From positions 1-64,000 of the forward strand of contig NZ_NIRT01000002.1 of the NCBI RefSeq assembly GCF_003207795.1: a stretch of DNA of 64,000 nt, written 5' to 3'. Shown in pieces: positions 43,995 through 52,796 of this stretch. The notes beneath the pieces were generated by a model that was not told the DNA's origin, did not search any database, and worked only from the letters and a program-made list of their open reading frames with translations. The translations under genes were made by a program, and so were the position numbers. Source of the DNA: Komagataeibacter nataicola (GTDB lineage: Bacteria; Pseudomonadota; Alphaproteobacteria; Acetobacterales; Acetobacteraceae). The stretch's first letter is position 1. Each line of letters opens with the position of its first letter.

Positions 43995-44518
43995 ACTTCA
44001 TGCTCCAGGCGTTCGAGCACATCAACCAGGCGGAGTGCTGCAATCTTGTTGATCTCGGCCAACGCGGTCTGCTGCTCGGCCTCGGGCGTGTTTTCCAGCC
44101 GCGTCCGCAGCCCGTTCAGGATCGCCTGCTTGTCCGAGCGCCGCACGCAGATGATGAACGGCATGCCGAATTTGGCGGCATAAGCCTCATTGAGCGCACG
44201 GAAGTTGGAAAACTCATCGGGCGTCAGCCGGTCCAGCCCGGCGGAGGCCTGCTCGGCAGCCGAGGCCGAGGTAAGCGTGGGGTCCACCCCCATGCGCTGC
44301 GCAAGTTCGGGATGGGCGCGGATCAGGGCCATTTTCTCGGCCTCCTCCGCCTGCTCCAGCACCAGCGCCATGGCGGCCAGCATCGCCTCATGCCCGCTGA
44401 AGGGCGCACGGCCATGGGCACGCTGGGCAATCCAGGGGGAATGCTCGTATATCGGGCCAAACAGTTCCACAAACCGCACGGCGGAGAGCGCATTGACCCG
44501 GTCCATCACCCGGCTCAT
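43991..44518 (-). CDS. uraD: OHCU decarboxylase
   Basis: UraD decarboxylates OHCU to S-allantoin. The 175-residue protein has the family's FVELFGPIYEHSPWIAQRA (His essential for catalysis lies in YEHSPW), IRAHPELA, and FRALNEAYAAKFGMPFIICVR (the conserved NxxYxxKFGxPFI motif). I take the ATG at 44518, which makes the 4-bp overlap with puuE seen throughout this operon. Confidence 0.95.
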   Translation of the reverse strand: MSRVMDRVNALSAVRFVELFGPIYEHSPWIAQRAHGRAPFSGHEAMLAAMALVLEQAEEAEKMALIRAHPELAQRMGVDPTLTSASAAEQASAGLDRLTPDEFSNFRALNEAYAAKFGMPFIICVRRSDKQAILNGLRTRLENTPEAEQQTALAEINKIAALRLVDVLERLEHEV

Positions 44519-45426
44519 GCCGGGTGCGTCTCGAGCCAGTGCCGCGCGATGTCCAGCCGGGTGGCAACCCACACCTTCTCGCGCTGGGCAATATAGTCAA
44601 GGAAGCGCGCAACAGCCCGCGCGCGGCCTGGCCGACCGGCCACGCGGCAGTGCAGGCCCACCGACATCATGCGCGGCTTATCCGCCCCTTCCTCATACAG
44701 TTCATCAAACGTGTCGCGCAGGTAGTTGAAGAACTGCTCGCCCTCGGTAAAGCCGTTCAGCGCCACAAAGCGCATGTCGTTCACATCCAGCGTATAGGGC
44801 ACGATCAGTTGCGCCCGGCCCGTGCTGCGGTCGTAATAGGGCAGGTCATCGGCATAGGAATCGGCGTCATATACAAAGCCGCCTTCCTCCGCCACGATGC
44901 GGGCGGTGTTGGGGCTGGTGCGGCCCTGGTACCAGCCCAGCGGGCGCGAGCCGGTCAGCTTTTCATGCAGCGCGATGCATTCAAGAATGTGAGCACGCTC
45001 CACCGCCTCGGGCACATGCTGGTAGTCGATCCAGCGCAGGCCGTGGGAGGCGATTTCCCACCCGGCATCCTTCATCGCGGCAACCGCTGCGGGGTTGCGC
45101 GCCATGGCGGCGGCCACCGCAAAGACCGTAAGCGGCTGCCTGCGCTGGGTAAAGATGCGGTGCAGCCGCCAGAACCCGGCGCGTGAGCCGTATTCATACA
45201 GGCTTTCCATCGCAATGGCGCGGGCACCGGGAATGGACTGCGCGCCCACCATCTCGGACAGGAATGCCTCCGAGCCGCGATCACCATGGAGGACCGAGTT
45301 CTCCGCCCCCTCCTCGTAATTGATGACGAACTGGACCGCGATCCGCGCCCCGCCAGGCCATTTTGCATCGGGCAAGTTACCCGCGTAACCAACCATGTCG
45401 CGCGGATAGGCACCTGTCTCAGACAT
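44515..45426 (-). CDS. puuE: Allantoinase, polysaccharide-deacetylase type (PuuE)
   Basis: PuuE hydrolyses allantoin to allantoate. It belongs to the carbohydrate-esterase-4 fold, unlike the metal-dependent amidohydrolase AllB. The 303-residue protein has the features of that family: VNYEEGAENSV, EYGSRAGFWRL (the GxxGxWR region), WEIASHGLRWIDY (His), WYQGRTSPNT and DADSYADDLPY. The start at 45426 has a GGGAG 11 bp upstream; an ATG at 45444 lacks a ribosome site. Confidence 0.93.
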   Translation of the reverse strand: MSETGAYPRDMVGYAGNLPDAKWPGGARIAVQFVINYEEGAENSVLHGDRGSEAFLSEMVGAQSIPGARAIAMESLYEYGSRAGFWRLHRIFTQRRQPLTVFAVAAAMARNPAAVAAMKDAGWEIASHGLRWIDYQHVPEAVERAHILECIALHEKLTGSRPLGWYQGRTSPNTARIVAEEGGFVYDADSYADDLPYYDRSTGRAQLIVPYTLDVNDMRFVALNGFTEGEQFFNYLRDTFDELYEEGADKPRMMSVGLHCRVAGRPGRARAVARFLDYIAQREKVWVATRLDIARHWLETHPA

Positions 45427-45446
45427 TACGCCGTGGTCTCCCATTA

Positions 45447-46676
45447 TCAGTCGTTATAGGCGGCAAGGGCTGCATCGACGCCCGCGCCCGCGGCCAAGCC
45501 GTGGCCTTCGTGGCGCAGCACGGTTTCGAGCGCGCCCATGGTCAGCAGCACCTTGTGCTTCTCGGCGTTGTAGCCCATGGCCCCGATGCGCCAGATCTTG
45601 CCCTGTAGCGGGCCGAAGGCGGAACCGATCTCGATCTCGAAATCCTCGCGCATGCGGCCACGCACCTTTTCCCCATCAATACCCTTGGGAATGTACACGC
45701 CGGTCACGTTGGTCATGCGGTATTCGTCGCCACCAAACAGCTCCAGCCCCATGGCGCGCAGACCTGCGCACACCGCACGCGAGGCGGCGGCATGGCGGGC
45801 GAAGCGGGCCTGAAGTCCTTCCTCAAGCACCACGCGGGCGGCTTCACGCGCGCCGTACAGCATGGTGGTGGCCTCGGTGTGGTGGTTCAGGCGCTTTTCC
45901 GACCAGTAATCCATGATCATGGCCAGATCGAAATAGTTGGACGGAATACGCACGCGCGTGCCGTCCGTCGTGTCGCTGCCACGAATACCGGCCTCGACAT
46001 GGCGGCGGGCGAAGATGTGCTCGGCCGCACGGTCGGAGATGGTGATGGGAGCCGAGCCCGGCGGGCCGCCCATGCACTTCTGCAGGCCACCGCTGACCAC
46101 ATCCACGCCCCAGCGGTCGGTCGCCACCTCCATGCCGCCCAGCGTCGCCGTGGTGTCGACATAGGACAGCACATCATACTTGCGGCACAGCGCGCCCAGG
46201 CCATCGAGCGGCTGGGCCATGGTGGTGGACGTATCGCCATGAATGCACGCCAGCACATGCGGGCGGTGCGTTACGATGGCATCCTCGATCTGTTCAAGGC
46301 TCGCCACCTCGCCCCAGGGCAGGTCCAGTGTCACGATATCAGCGCCGATGCGCTGCGCAATCTCGGAAAGCAGCAGGCCGAAACGCCCCGCGCGCACGAT
46401 CAGCAGCTTCATGCCCGGCTCGACCAGCGAGACGAGCGCCGCCTCGATGCCCGCCCGCGCCGTGCCATCGACCAGCAGGGTCCAGCGGTTGTTGGTCATG
46501 AACACCTGACGGTAGAGTTCCATCGTCTGGTTCATGTAGTCGGTCATTTCGGGGTCGAACTGGCCCAGCATGTCGGCCGCCATGGCGCGCAGCACGCGCG
46601 GGTGCGCGTTGACCGGTCCCGGCCCCATGAGCAGTCGGGCGGGAGGGTTGATCTGGCCAAAAAATGTCTGGGTCAT
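45447..46676 (-). CDS. pucG: (S)-Ureidoglycine-glyoxylate aminotransferase (PucG)
   Basis: PucG transfers the amino group of ureidoglycine to glyoxylate, giving oxalurate and glycine. The 409-residue PLP enzyme is of the alanine-glyoxylate aminotransferase fold: LMGPGPVNAHPRVLRAM, VDGTARAGIEAAL, HGDTSTT, DTTATLGG, and the cofactor Lys200 in SGGLQKCMGGPPG. Context separates it from plain alanine-glyoxylate or serine-glyoxylate aminotransferases: it lies between allC and puuE and upstream of genes for oxalurate breakdown. It overlaps allC by 4 bp. Confidence 0.9.
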   Translation of the reverse strand: MTQTFFGQINPPARLLMGPGPVNAHPRVLRAMAADMLGQFDPEMTDYMNQTMELYRQVFMTNNRWTLLVDGTARAGIEAALVSLVEPGMKLLIVRAGRFGLLLSEIAQRIGADIVTLDLPWGEVASLEQIEDAIVTHRPHVLACIHGDTSTTMAQPLDGLGALCRKYDVLSYVDTTATLGGMEVATDRWGVDVVSGGLQKCMGGPPGSAPITISDRAAEHIFARRHVEAGIRGSDTTDGTRVRIPSNYFDLAMIMDYWSEKRLNHHTEATTMLYGAREAARVVLEEGLQARFARHAAASRAVCAGLRAMGLELFGGDEYRMTNVTGVYIPKGIDGEKVRGRMREDFEIEIGSAFGPLQGKIWRIGAMGYNAEKHKVLLTMGALETVLRHEGHGLAAGAGVDAALAAYND

Positions 46677-47944
46677 CCGAAATGTCTCTCAAAAAGTCCA
46701 ATAAAGTCGATCATCGCCCGCAGTGCCGCATCCGTATCCGCATCGGTTACGGACTCAGCGGGGTTATGGCTGATGCCGCCCGCGCAGCGGATAAACAGCA
46801 TGGAAACCGGGGCCAGATGCGCCATGATCATGGCATCATGCCCCGCACCGCTGACCAGCAGGCGCGGGTCAGCTCCGGTCACGTCGCGCACGGCCTGTTC
46901 CATGAAGGATGTCAGGCGCGCATCACACGGGGTGGCGTCGAGATCCTGCTGCATGCTGATGGCGAGTTCCAGGTTACGTGCCTGCGCCACCGCATGGGCC
47001 ACAGCCAGGATTTCCTTTGCCGCCCGGTCGCGCACCGCATTGGTGCCGGCACGCACATCAAGGGTGAACACCACCTCGCCCGGCACCACGTTGGCGGCAC
47101 CCGGCACCACATCAAGCGACCCCACGGTCGCCACCAGCCCCTCCGTGCCCGCGCGGCCGATGCGCTCGGCCGCGAGGACGATCTCGGCAGCTCCCGCCAG
47201 CGCATCACGCCGCAGATCCATCGATACGGTGCCCGCATGCCCTGCCATGCCGCGCAGGGTCATGCGGTAGCGGTGCTGGGCGGCAATGGCGCTGACCACG
47301 CCAAGGGCGCGGCCCTCGGCCTCCAGCACTGGCCCCTGCTCGATATGCGCCTCGACATAGGCAAGGATGTTTGCGCCCCTGCGCGATGCCTTGTGCATCT
47401 GGCCCACATCCAGCCCGAAGCCTTCCAGCGCGCTGGCCAGCGTTGCGGTCTCAGCCCAGTCGCTCATGGCGGGATCGGGGGGGGCGAGCACGCCCGCCAC
47501 GGCGTGCGAGGTCAGCATGCCTGAGGGAAAGCGCGAGCCCTCCTCATCGCCAAAGCCGATCACCTCCAGCGCAAAGGGAAAGCGTTTGCCTGTTGCCGCG
47601 AAATGGGCCACGGCCTCGATGCCAAGGATGACGCCCAGCATGCCATCAAAAAAACCGCCATCGCGCACGCTGTCGATATGCGAGCCGAGCAGCAGCACCG
47701 GGGCATCAGGCGTCAGCCCCTCGTAGCGCCCGAGCAGGTTGCCTGCCGCATCCATGCGCGTGGTCATGCCCGCCGCGTGCATCCAGGTGGCCAGACGGTC
47801 ACAGGTAGCGCGGTAGGATGGCCCGAGATAGGGGCGGAACAGCCCGCCCTCCATCTCGGAATACGGCGCGCGCCCGAGTTCCGTGCACCGCGCCACCGCA
47901 CGCTGGCCCGAAGGCTGATCCATGCTGTCCTGTGCGTTTACCAT
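46673..47944 (-). CDS. allC: Allantoate amidohydrolase
   Basis: AllC cleaves allantoate to ureidoglycine, CO2 and ammonia. The 423-residue protein is in the M20/hydantoinase-carbamoylase family with metal ligands in GSHIDSVRDGGFFDGMLGV (His, Asp), GDEEGSRFP (Glu), AHIEQGPVLE (His), and HNPAESV (His) near the end. The dimerisation domain lies between about residues 215 and 330. The ATG at 47944 overlaps the hpxW stop by 7 bp; a start 4 codons earlier is possible but lies inside hpxW. Confidence 0.94.
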   Translation of the reverse strand: MVNAQDSMDQPSGQRAVARCTELGRAPYSEMEGGLFRPYLGPSYRATCDRLATWMHAAGMTTRMDAAGNLLGRYEGLTPDAPVLLLGSHIDSVRDGGFFDGMLGVILGIEAVAHFAATGKRFPFALEVIGFGDEEGSRFPSGMLTSHAVAGVLAPPDPAMSDWAETATLASALEGFGLDVGQMHKASRRGANILAYVEAHIEQGPVLEAEGRALGVVSAIAAQHRYRMTLRGMAGHAGTVSMDLRRDALAGAAEIVLAAERIGRAGTEGLVATVGSLDVVPGAANVVPGEVVFTLDVRAGTNAVRDRAAKEILAVAHAVAQARNLELAISMQQDLDATPCDARLTSFMEQAVRDVTGADPRLLVSGAGHDAMIMAHLAPVSMLFIRCAGGISHNPAESVTDADTDAALRAMIDFIGLFERHFG

Positions 47945-49530
47945 GCTGCGACACACCCATCGCTGCGCGGGTCGGTCGCCCCTTCGAGCAGCCCGGATTC
48001 ATGGCGCACCAGTGCGCCAGCGTGCCCCATGATGGAGGAAAACGGCGCAACGCGTTCCATCTGGTGGCCCGCGGCACTCATGCGCGCAATCACCTCGGGG
48101 TCGAAGCGGTCCTCATATTTCAGGCTGACGCTGGATTCCCCCCATGTGCGGCCCAGCAGCCAGCGCGGCGCCGTGATCGCGCGCTGGAGCGGCATGCCGT
48201 AACGCGCATAACGGGTGAACAGGGCCGCCTGTGTCTGGGGCTGCCCCTCGCCGCCCATGGTGCCGTACACCATGGTCCGGCCATCCTCAAAACGCGCGCC
48301 CGCCGGATTGAGCGTATGGAACGGCTTGCGGCCCGGCTGCAGTCCGTTCCACCCCTGCGGGTCAAGGCCGAAGCTGGTGCCCCGGTTCTGCCACACAACA
48401 CCCGTGCGCGGCAGCACCACGCCCGAGCCATATTCAAAATACAGGCTCTGGATCATGCTTACGGCCAGCCCGTCGGAATCGATTACGCCCAGCCAGACCG
48501 TATCGCCCTGCTGCGACTGCCACGGCCAGGGGGCCGCCCTGTTGGGATTGATCGCGGCCGCCATGCGGTCGAGCGCCTTGCGGTCATCAAGGATATCCTG
48601 CGCCTGCACGGTCATGTAGGCGGGATCGCCCACATGCGTGTCGCGGTAGCGGAAGGCCTGCTTGGTGGCTTCAACCAGACCGTGCAGGTAATCGAAATCA
48701 TTCGCTTCCGCCGCCTTGAGCCGGTCGAACAGCGCCAGGATCAGCAGCGAGGCCACGCCCTGCGTGGGCGGCGCCATATTGTACAGGTCCGCGCCGTGAA
48801 TGCGGGCATGGAGGGCTGGCTGGTGCGTTGCCCTGTGCGCCTGCAGGTCGGCCAGGGCCAGCGGGCTGCCAAGGGCCTCAAGGTCGGCTGCAAGCTCGCG
48901 CGCCACCGTGCCGCGATAGAAGCTGGAAAGCCCTTCATCGACCAGCTGGCGCAGGGTCGTTGCCAGGCGCGGATTGTGCAGGATGTCGCCTGCCTGCGGC
49001 AGCTTGCCGCCGGGCATGAACTGCGCGGCAAAGCCGGGCACGTTTTTGAGTTCATCCACTTTCTGACGGGTGATCTCGGCTGCGCCCGCGGTTACGGGCA
49101 CGCCCTGCTCGGCATAGTACAGCGCATCGCGCAGCACGCGGCCAAGCGGCAGGCCCGGCGCCATGGCGTGACTCCATGACAGGGCCATCTCCCACCCCGA
49201 CACCGTGCCCGCAACCGTATTGGCCGCAAGCGGGCCACGCCACGGAATCGTGTCATGGCCTGCCGCGTGATAGAACGCGGCATCCGCCTTCTGGGCCGCG
49301 GCTCCGCAGGCATCAATGGTTTCGACCCGTCCATCGGGCCACATGGTCAGCCAGAAGGCATCACCGCCAATGCCGGTCATGTGCGGATAGACCACGGCCA
49401 ATGCCGCAGCGGTGGCCACGGCGGCCTCGATGGCGGTGCCGCCTGCCTTGAGCACGTCAAGCCCGGCCTGGCTGGCAAGGTGGTGGGGGGATGTGACCAT
49501 CCCCCGGCATGAACGCGGCGTGTTCAGCAT
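47938..49530 (-). CDS. hpxW: Oxamate amidohydrolase HpxW (gamma-glutamyltransferase-like)
   Basis: HpxW hydrolyses oxamate to oxalate and ammonia, the end of the oxalurate branch described in Klebsiella. The 530-residue precursor is a Ntn-hydrolase of the gamma-glutamyltransferase family with no signal peptide. The predicted self-cleavage site is before Thr344 in QQGDTVWLGVIDSDGLAVSMIQ, giving an alpha chain of about 36 kDa and a beta chain of about 20 kDa, which agrees with the reported Klebsiella protein. The C-terminal MVYGTMGGEGQPQ is the GGT oxyanion region. True gamma-glutamyltransferase function is less likely given the cluster. It overlaps hpxY by 7 bp. Confidence 0.9.
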   Translation of the reverse strand: MLNTPRSCRGMVTSPHHLASQAGLDVLKAGGTAIEAAVATAAALAVVYPHMTGIGGDAFWLTMWPDGRVETIDACGAAAQKADAAFYHAAGHDTIPWRGPLAANTVAGTVSGWEMALSWSHAMAPGLPLGRVLRDALYYAEQGVPVTAGAAEITRQKVDELKNVPGFAAQFMPGGKLPQAGDILHNPRLATTLRQLVDEGLSSFYRGTVARELAADLEALGSPLALADLQAHRATHQPALHARIHGADLYNMAPPTQGVASLLILALFDRLKAAEANDFDYLHGLVEATKQAFRYRDTHVGDPAYMTVQAQDILDDRKALDRMAAAINPNRAAPWPWQSQQGDTVWLGVIDSDGLAVSMIQSLYFEYGSGVVLPRTGVVWQNRGTSFGLDPQGWNGLQPGRKPFHTLNPAGARFEDGRTMVYGTMGGEGQPQTQAALFTRYARYGMPLQRAITAPRWLLGRTWGESSVSLKYEDRFDPEVIARMSAAGHQMERVAPFSSIMGHAGALVRHESGLLEGATDPRSDGCVAAW

Positions 49531-50897
49531 GCCTGCTCCTTCCGCGCGTAACCCGCATCAAGCGGGCGGCAGGCGGCAAGGCCCGCGCGCTGCAGTTCGG
49601 CGGCCACGGCAAACAGTTTTGCCTCAGCCCCCGGCGCGCCGATCAGCTGGATGCCCAGCGGCAGGCCCGGCGCGGCCAGCGGGGTGGCCAGCACCGGCAG
49701 CCCGGCCAGGCTGATGGGCTGGGTATAGATGCCCAGATTGGCCCGCGCGGAAACGCTTTTGCCATCCACCATGATGGAAGGCTGGTCAATGCGCGGCGCA
49801 ACGCCCACCGTGGTGGGCGCCACCAGCACATCGGCCTGCGTGAAGGCCGCATGCACCTGCGCGCGGAACCACCGGCGGAAGCGCTGCGCCTGCACGAAGG
49901 TTGCGGCAGGCAGCATGGCGCCTGCCATGAGGCGGCTGCGGGTAGCGGGGTCATACTGCATGGAGCGCCTGCGCAGGCGGGGCAGGTGCAGGTTGCCCCC
50001 TTCCGCCGCGCTGATGAGGAAGGCCGAAGCCCGCGCCCGCGCCACCTCAGGCAGTTCGATGACGCGGTCATGGCCCAGATGCGCCATCACGCCATCAATC
50101 GCGGCGGCAAGCTCGGTGCTGACATTGCGGGCAAACCAGCCCCCCAGCCGCGCCACTTTCACGGATGCCACATCGGGCAGGACTGACACGTCCCGGCCGG
50201 ACATGATGCCATAGACCGCCATCAGGTCTTCGAGCGTGTCGGCCATTGGGCCTGCGGTATCAAGGCTGGCCACGAACGGATAGACACCGTGCAGCGGCAC
50301 CTGCCCGTAGGTGGGCTTGAGCCCCCACACCCCGCACAGCGCCGACGGGATGCGGATCGAGCCATTGGTGTCCGACCCCAGCGTAAAGGGCAGCAGCCCC
50401 GCCGCCACGGCGGCCGCCGACCCGCCGGAGGAACCACCGGCAAGGCGGGCGCGATCATGCGGGTTGCGGGTGGTGCCGTTATGCGCGTTCTCGGTCGAGA
50501 AGCCGTAGGCGAACTCATCCATGTTCAGGGTTGCCACCGGCACGGCGCCGGCGGCGCGCAGGCGGGCAATGACGGTGGCGTCCTCGCTGGCGGGCAGGTT
50601 GTCGCGCAACACGATGGAGCCTGCGGTGGTGACCTCGCCACGCACGTCAAACAGGTCTTTCACGCCAAAGGGCACGCCCGCGAGCGGACCGGGGTCGCGG
50701 CCTGCGGCAATGGCTTTGTCCACGTCCTCGGCCTGCGCCACGGCGGCGGGGCCAAGGATGCGGGTCACGCTGTTGAAGCGGGTGTCACGCGCTTCAATAT
50801 CGGAAATGACCGCCGTGACCACGCCCACCGCATTGCGGCGGCCTGCGCGTATGTCAGCGGCGATGCCAAGCGCTGCGCCCATGGCATGTGCGGTCAT
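49524..50897 (-). CDS. hpxY: AtzE/HpxY family amidase
   Basis: A 457-residue amidase-signature enzyme: catalytic Lys in GVPFGVKDLFDVRG, GGSSGGSAAAVAAGLLPFTLGSDTNGSIRIPS with the two catalytic Ser of the Ser-cisSer-Lys triad, and a C-terminal PISLAGLPVLATPL. It belongs to the AtzE/HpxY branch, which works as a complex with a small AtzG/HpxX subunit, similar to GatA with GatC. In this cluster it probably acts on oxalurate; that is an inference from hpx operon context. Its start overlaps hpxX by 4 bp. Confidence 0.9.
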   Translation of the reverse strand: MTAHAMGAALGIAADIRAGRRNAVGVVTAVISDIEARDTRFNSVTRILGPAAVAQAEDVDKAIAAGRDPGPLAGVPFGVKDLFDVRGEVTTAGSIVLRDNLPASEDATVIARLRAAGAVPVATLNMDEFAYGFSTENAHNGTTRNPHDRARLAGGSSGGSAAAVAAGLLPFTLGSDTNGSIRIPSALCGVWGLKPTYGQVPLHGVYPFVASLDTAGPMADTLEDLMAVYGIMSGRDVSVLPDVASVKVARLGGWFARNVSTELAAAIDGVMAHLGHDRVIELPEVARARASAFLISAAEGGNLHLPRLRRRSMQYDPATRSRLMAGAMLPAATFVQAQRFRRWFRAQVHAAFTQADVLVAPTTVGVAPRIDQPSIMVDGKSVSARANLGIYTQPISLAGLPVLATPLAAPGLPLGIQLIGAPGAEAKLFAVAAELQRAGLAACRPLDAGYARKEQAC

Positions 50898-51130
50898 GGC
50901 GCGTACTCGTAGGCTGGCTCGCAGTCATCAGGCAGCACGAAGCCTGTCACGAGGTCGGCATAGCCCTGCAGCAACGCCGTATTGGCCACGACATCGGGCA
51001 GGCACGCCACCGGAATGTTCAGGCCGATCATCCGGGCCATGTCCGCCACGGGGGGAACCTTGTGGTCATTGCTTGCCCCCGCACCGGCAACACCCGGCGC
51101 GGAAGGTGAAAGGCTTACAGCGCTGCTCAT
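50894..51130 (-). CDS. hpxX: HpxX / AtzG-like small subunit (DUF4089)
   Basis: The 78-residue protein is the expected partner of the AtzE/HpxY amidase. After a Ser/Ala/Gly-rich start of about 25 residues the conserved DUF4089 part reads ARMIGLNIPVACLPDVVANTALLQGYADLVTGFVLPDDCEPAYEYAP (two helices and the P-x-x-EPA end). In the AtzE-AtzG structure the small subunit wraps around the amidase and is needed for its folding. Overlap with hpxY suggests equal production. Confidence 0.9.
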   Translation of the reverse strand: MSSAVSLSPSAPGVAGAGASNDHKVPPVADMARMIGLNIPVACLPDVVANTALLQGYADLVTGFVLPDDCEPAYEYAP

Positions 51131-51172
51131 CTACTCACTCTCTCCCGAATGGATAAATCTACCCGGGGCGCA

Positions 51173-52621
51173 TCATGCAACAGGAGGATCGAGACTGACT
51201 AGTTCCGCCACGTCATAGGACAGCAGACTTTCAAGGTGCTGCTGGCCATCGGCCACGTAAAGGTCACGCCCCAGCCCGTGGGCCAGGCGCTCGACGCCAA
51301 AGCGCATGCCGCTGATCGAGGCCCCCGACAGCCCCATGCTCGGCGTGGCCGAGAACGTGAAGTTGTGGATGTTGGCCAGCATGGGCGCCAGCGGATCATC
51401 CTTGTGGCGCGGCAGAAACTGATAGCAGTCGCCCAGGTAAGGATAGCTCTCGAGCACCGTGCTCTCGGCGCCTGCGGGCGCCCTGTAGCGCTCGCCCCAC
51501 AGGGCGACGGAGGGAGCGAAGGAGGCGGTCTCGGGCCTGCGGGAGAGGTCGGTGGCGAAGCCGGTGCCAATAATCACGAAGTCAAAGCGCATTTCGCCGG
51601 TGGGCGAATCGACAACGATTTCATCGCCTTCCATGCGCGCGCCCGTCCAGGGGCAGCCGGTGCGGTAGGCAAAGTTTTCATGCCTGCGGCACCGCCAGAA
51701 CGTATCCTGCGGGGGCGGCTGGTTGAGGTCGAAGATACGGCGCATGAAGCCCCAGCGCAGCTCATCGGACAGGGCGGGGTAGTAGGCGAGGAAGCCGGTA
51801 TTCTCCATCCACCGGTACGGGTTGATGGAAGGAATTTCCTTGCGGCGCAGGCAAAGCGTCACGCTGCCCACACCTTCCTCGAGTGCGGTGGCGGCGTTAT
51901 CGAACGCCGAGGCCCCGGCACCCAGCACGCCGACGCGCTTGCCCCTGAGTGCCGCGAAATCGATCGCCTCGGATGTATGAGCATAGCGTTCGCGCGGCAG
52001 GCCCCTGCTGATAAAGTCGGGCACATGCCACGTGCCACAGCCCTCGATGCCGGTGGCCAGCACCAGCTTGCGGGCATAATGCACGTGGCTCGTGCCATCG
52101 GGGCGGCGGAAGGTCAGGCGCAGCAGGCCATCTTCCCACGTAACGCCCGTGAATTCATGGTCATTGGCCACCGGCAGGTCGAGGATGTCGCGGTACCAGT
52201 CGAGATAGGCCTGCCAGTCGCCACGGGGGATCTTGTCCAGCTTCTCCCACGCGGCCACGCCGTACTGCGCCTCATACCATGAGCGCGGGGTAAGCGAGGG
52301 CACGCCAAGATCGGGGCCGGTCACGTATTTGGGGGTACGCAGTGTAATCATGCGCGCGAATGTCACCCACGGGCCTTCGCCGCCCTTCGATGCCCGATCG
52401 AATATGCGCACATTGGTGATGTTGTTGCGCTTGAGCGCAAACGCCGTGGCAAGACCACCCTGCCCCGCGCCGATGATCGCCACATCAAGCACGCGCTGGC
52501 CATTACGTTCGATGGGGGGAACCCATTCCTTGCGCGGGTAGCGGATGATTTCCAGATCACGGCGCACGGCTGCATCGAGTGCCGCCAGCCCCCCGTCTTT
52601 CGGCTGCATGTTGGTATCCAT
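51173..52621 (-). CDS. FAD/NAD(P)-dependent monooxygenase-like flavoprotein
   Basis: The 482-residue protein has two dinucleotide folds: FAD motif VAIIGAGQGGLATAFAL (GAGQGG at residues 51-56) and an NADPH motif GVLGAGASAFDNAATALE, plus the ATG-like FDFVIIGTGFATDLSRRPE. This is the flavin-monooxygenase/ornithine-hydroxylase/Baeyer-Villiger layout, not the aromatic hydroxylase (HpxO) layout. It is the first gene of the purine catabolic operon and has no assigned role in known pathways; because no uricase is present, urate hydroxylation is one possible role. The start at 52621 is chosen for its GGGGA site; the frame is open to 52714. Confidence 0.8.
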   Translation of the reverse strand: MDTNMQPKDGGLAALDAAVRRDLEIIRYPRKEWVPPIERNGQRVLDVAIIGAGQGGLATAFALKRNNITNVRIFDRASKGGEGPWVTFARMITLRTPKYVTGPDLGVPSLTPRSWYEAQYGVAAWEKLDKIPRGDWQAYLDWYRDILDLPVANDHEFTGVTWEDGLLRLTFRRPDGTSHVHYARKLVLATGIEGCGTWHVPDFISRGLPRERYAHTSEAIDFAALRGKRVGVLGAGASAFDNAATALEEGVGSVTLCLRRKEIPSINPYRWMENTGFLAYYPALSDELRWGFMRRIFDLNQPPPQDTFWRCRRHENFAYRTGCPWTGARMEGDEIVVDSPTGEMRFDFVIIGTGFATDLSRRPETASFAPSVALWGERYRAPAGAESTVLESYPYLGDCYQFLPRHKDDPLAPMLANIHNFTFSATPSMGLSGASISGMRFGVERLAHGLGRDLYVADGQQHLESLLSYDVAELVSLDPPVA

Positions 52622-52773
52622 CTGCGGGTCCCCATCTGTTTTTTTCGTCTTGTGCTGATGCAGCCCCGTATGACGTCCCCCGACGCCATACGGATTATCC
52701 CCCAACCGCACCATGATGGATTGATCTAATCAGCCCGCAGGGTGTTTCGTCCAGTAGAATGATTTCATCGTTA

Positions 52774-52792
52774 CGTTGCTTAAATAGCAACG
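52774..52792. promoter_or_regulatory. Candidate LysR operator (T-N11-A dyad)
   Basis: CGTTGCT, TAAAT, AGCAACG is a perfect 19-bp dyad containing a T-N11-A core. It lies in front of the flavoprotein gene that begins the operon. A second small dyad, TGAT-CTA-ATCA (52722-52732), follows closer to a GATAAT -10-like box (52699-52694, minus strand). This is a typical two-site arrangement for a LysR-type activator, presumably the one encoded next door. Confidence 0.55.
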
Positions 52793-52796
52793 GATA

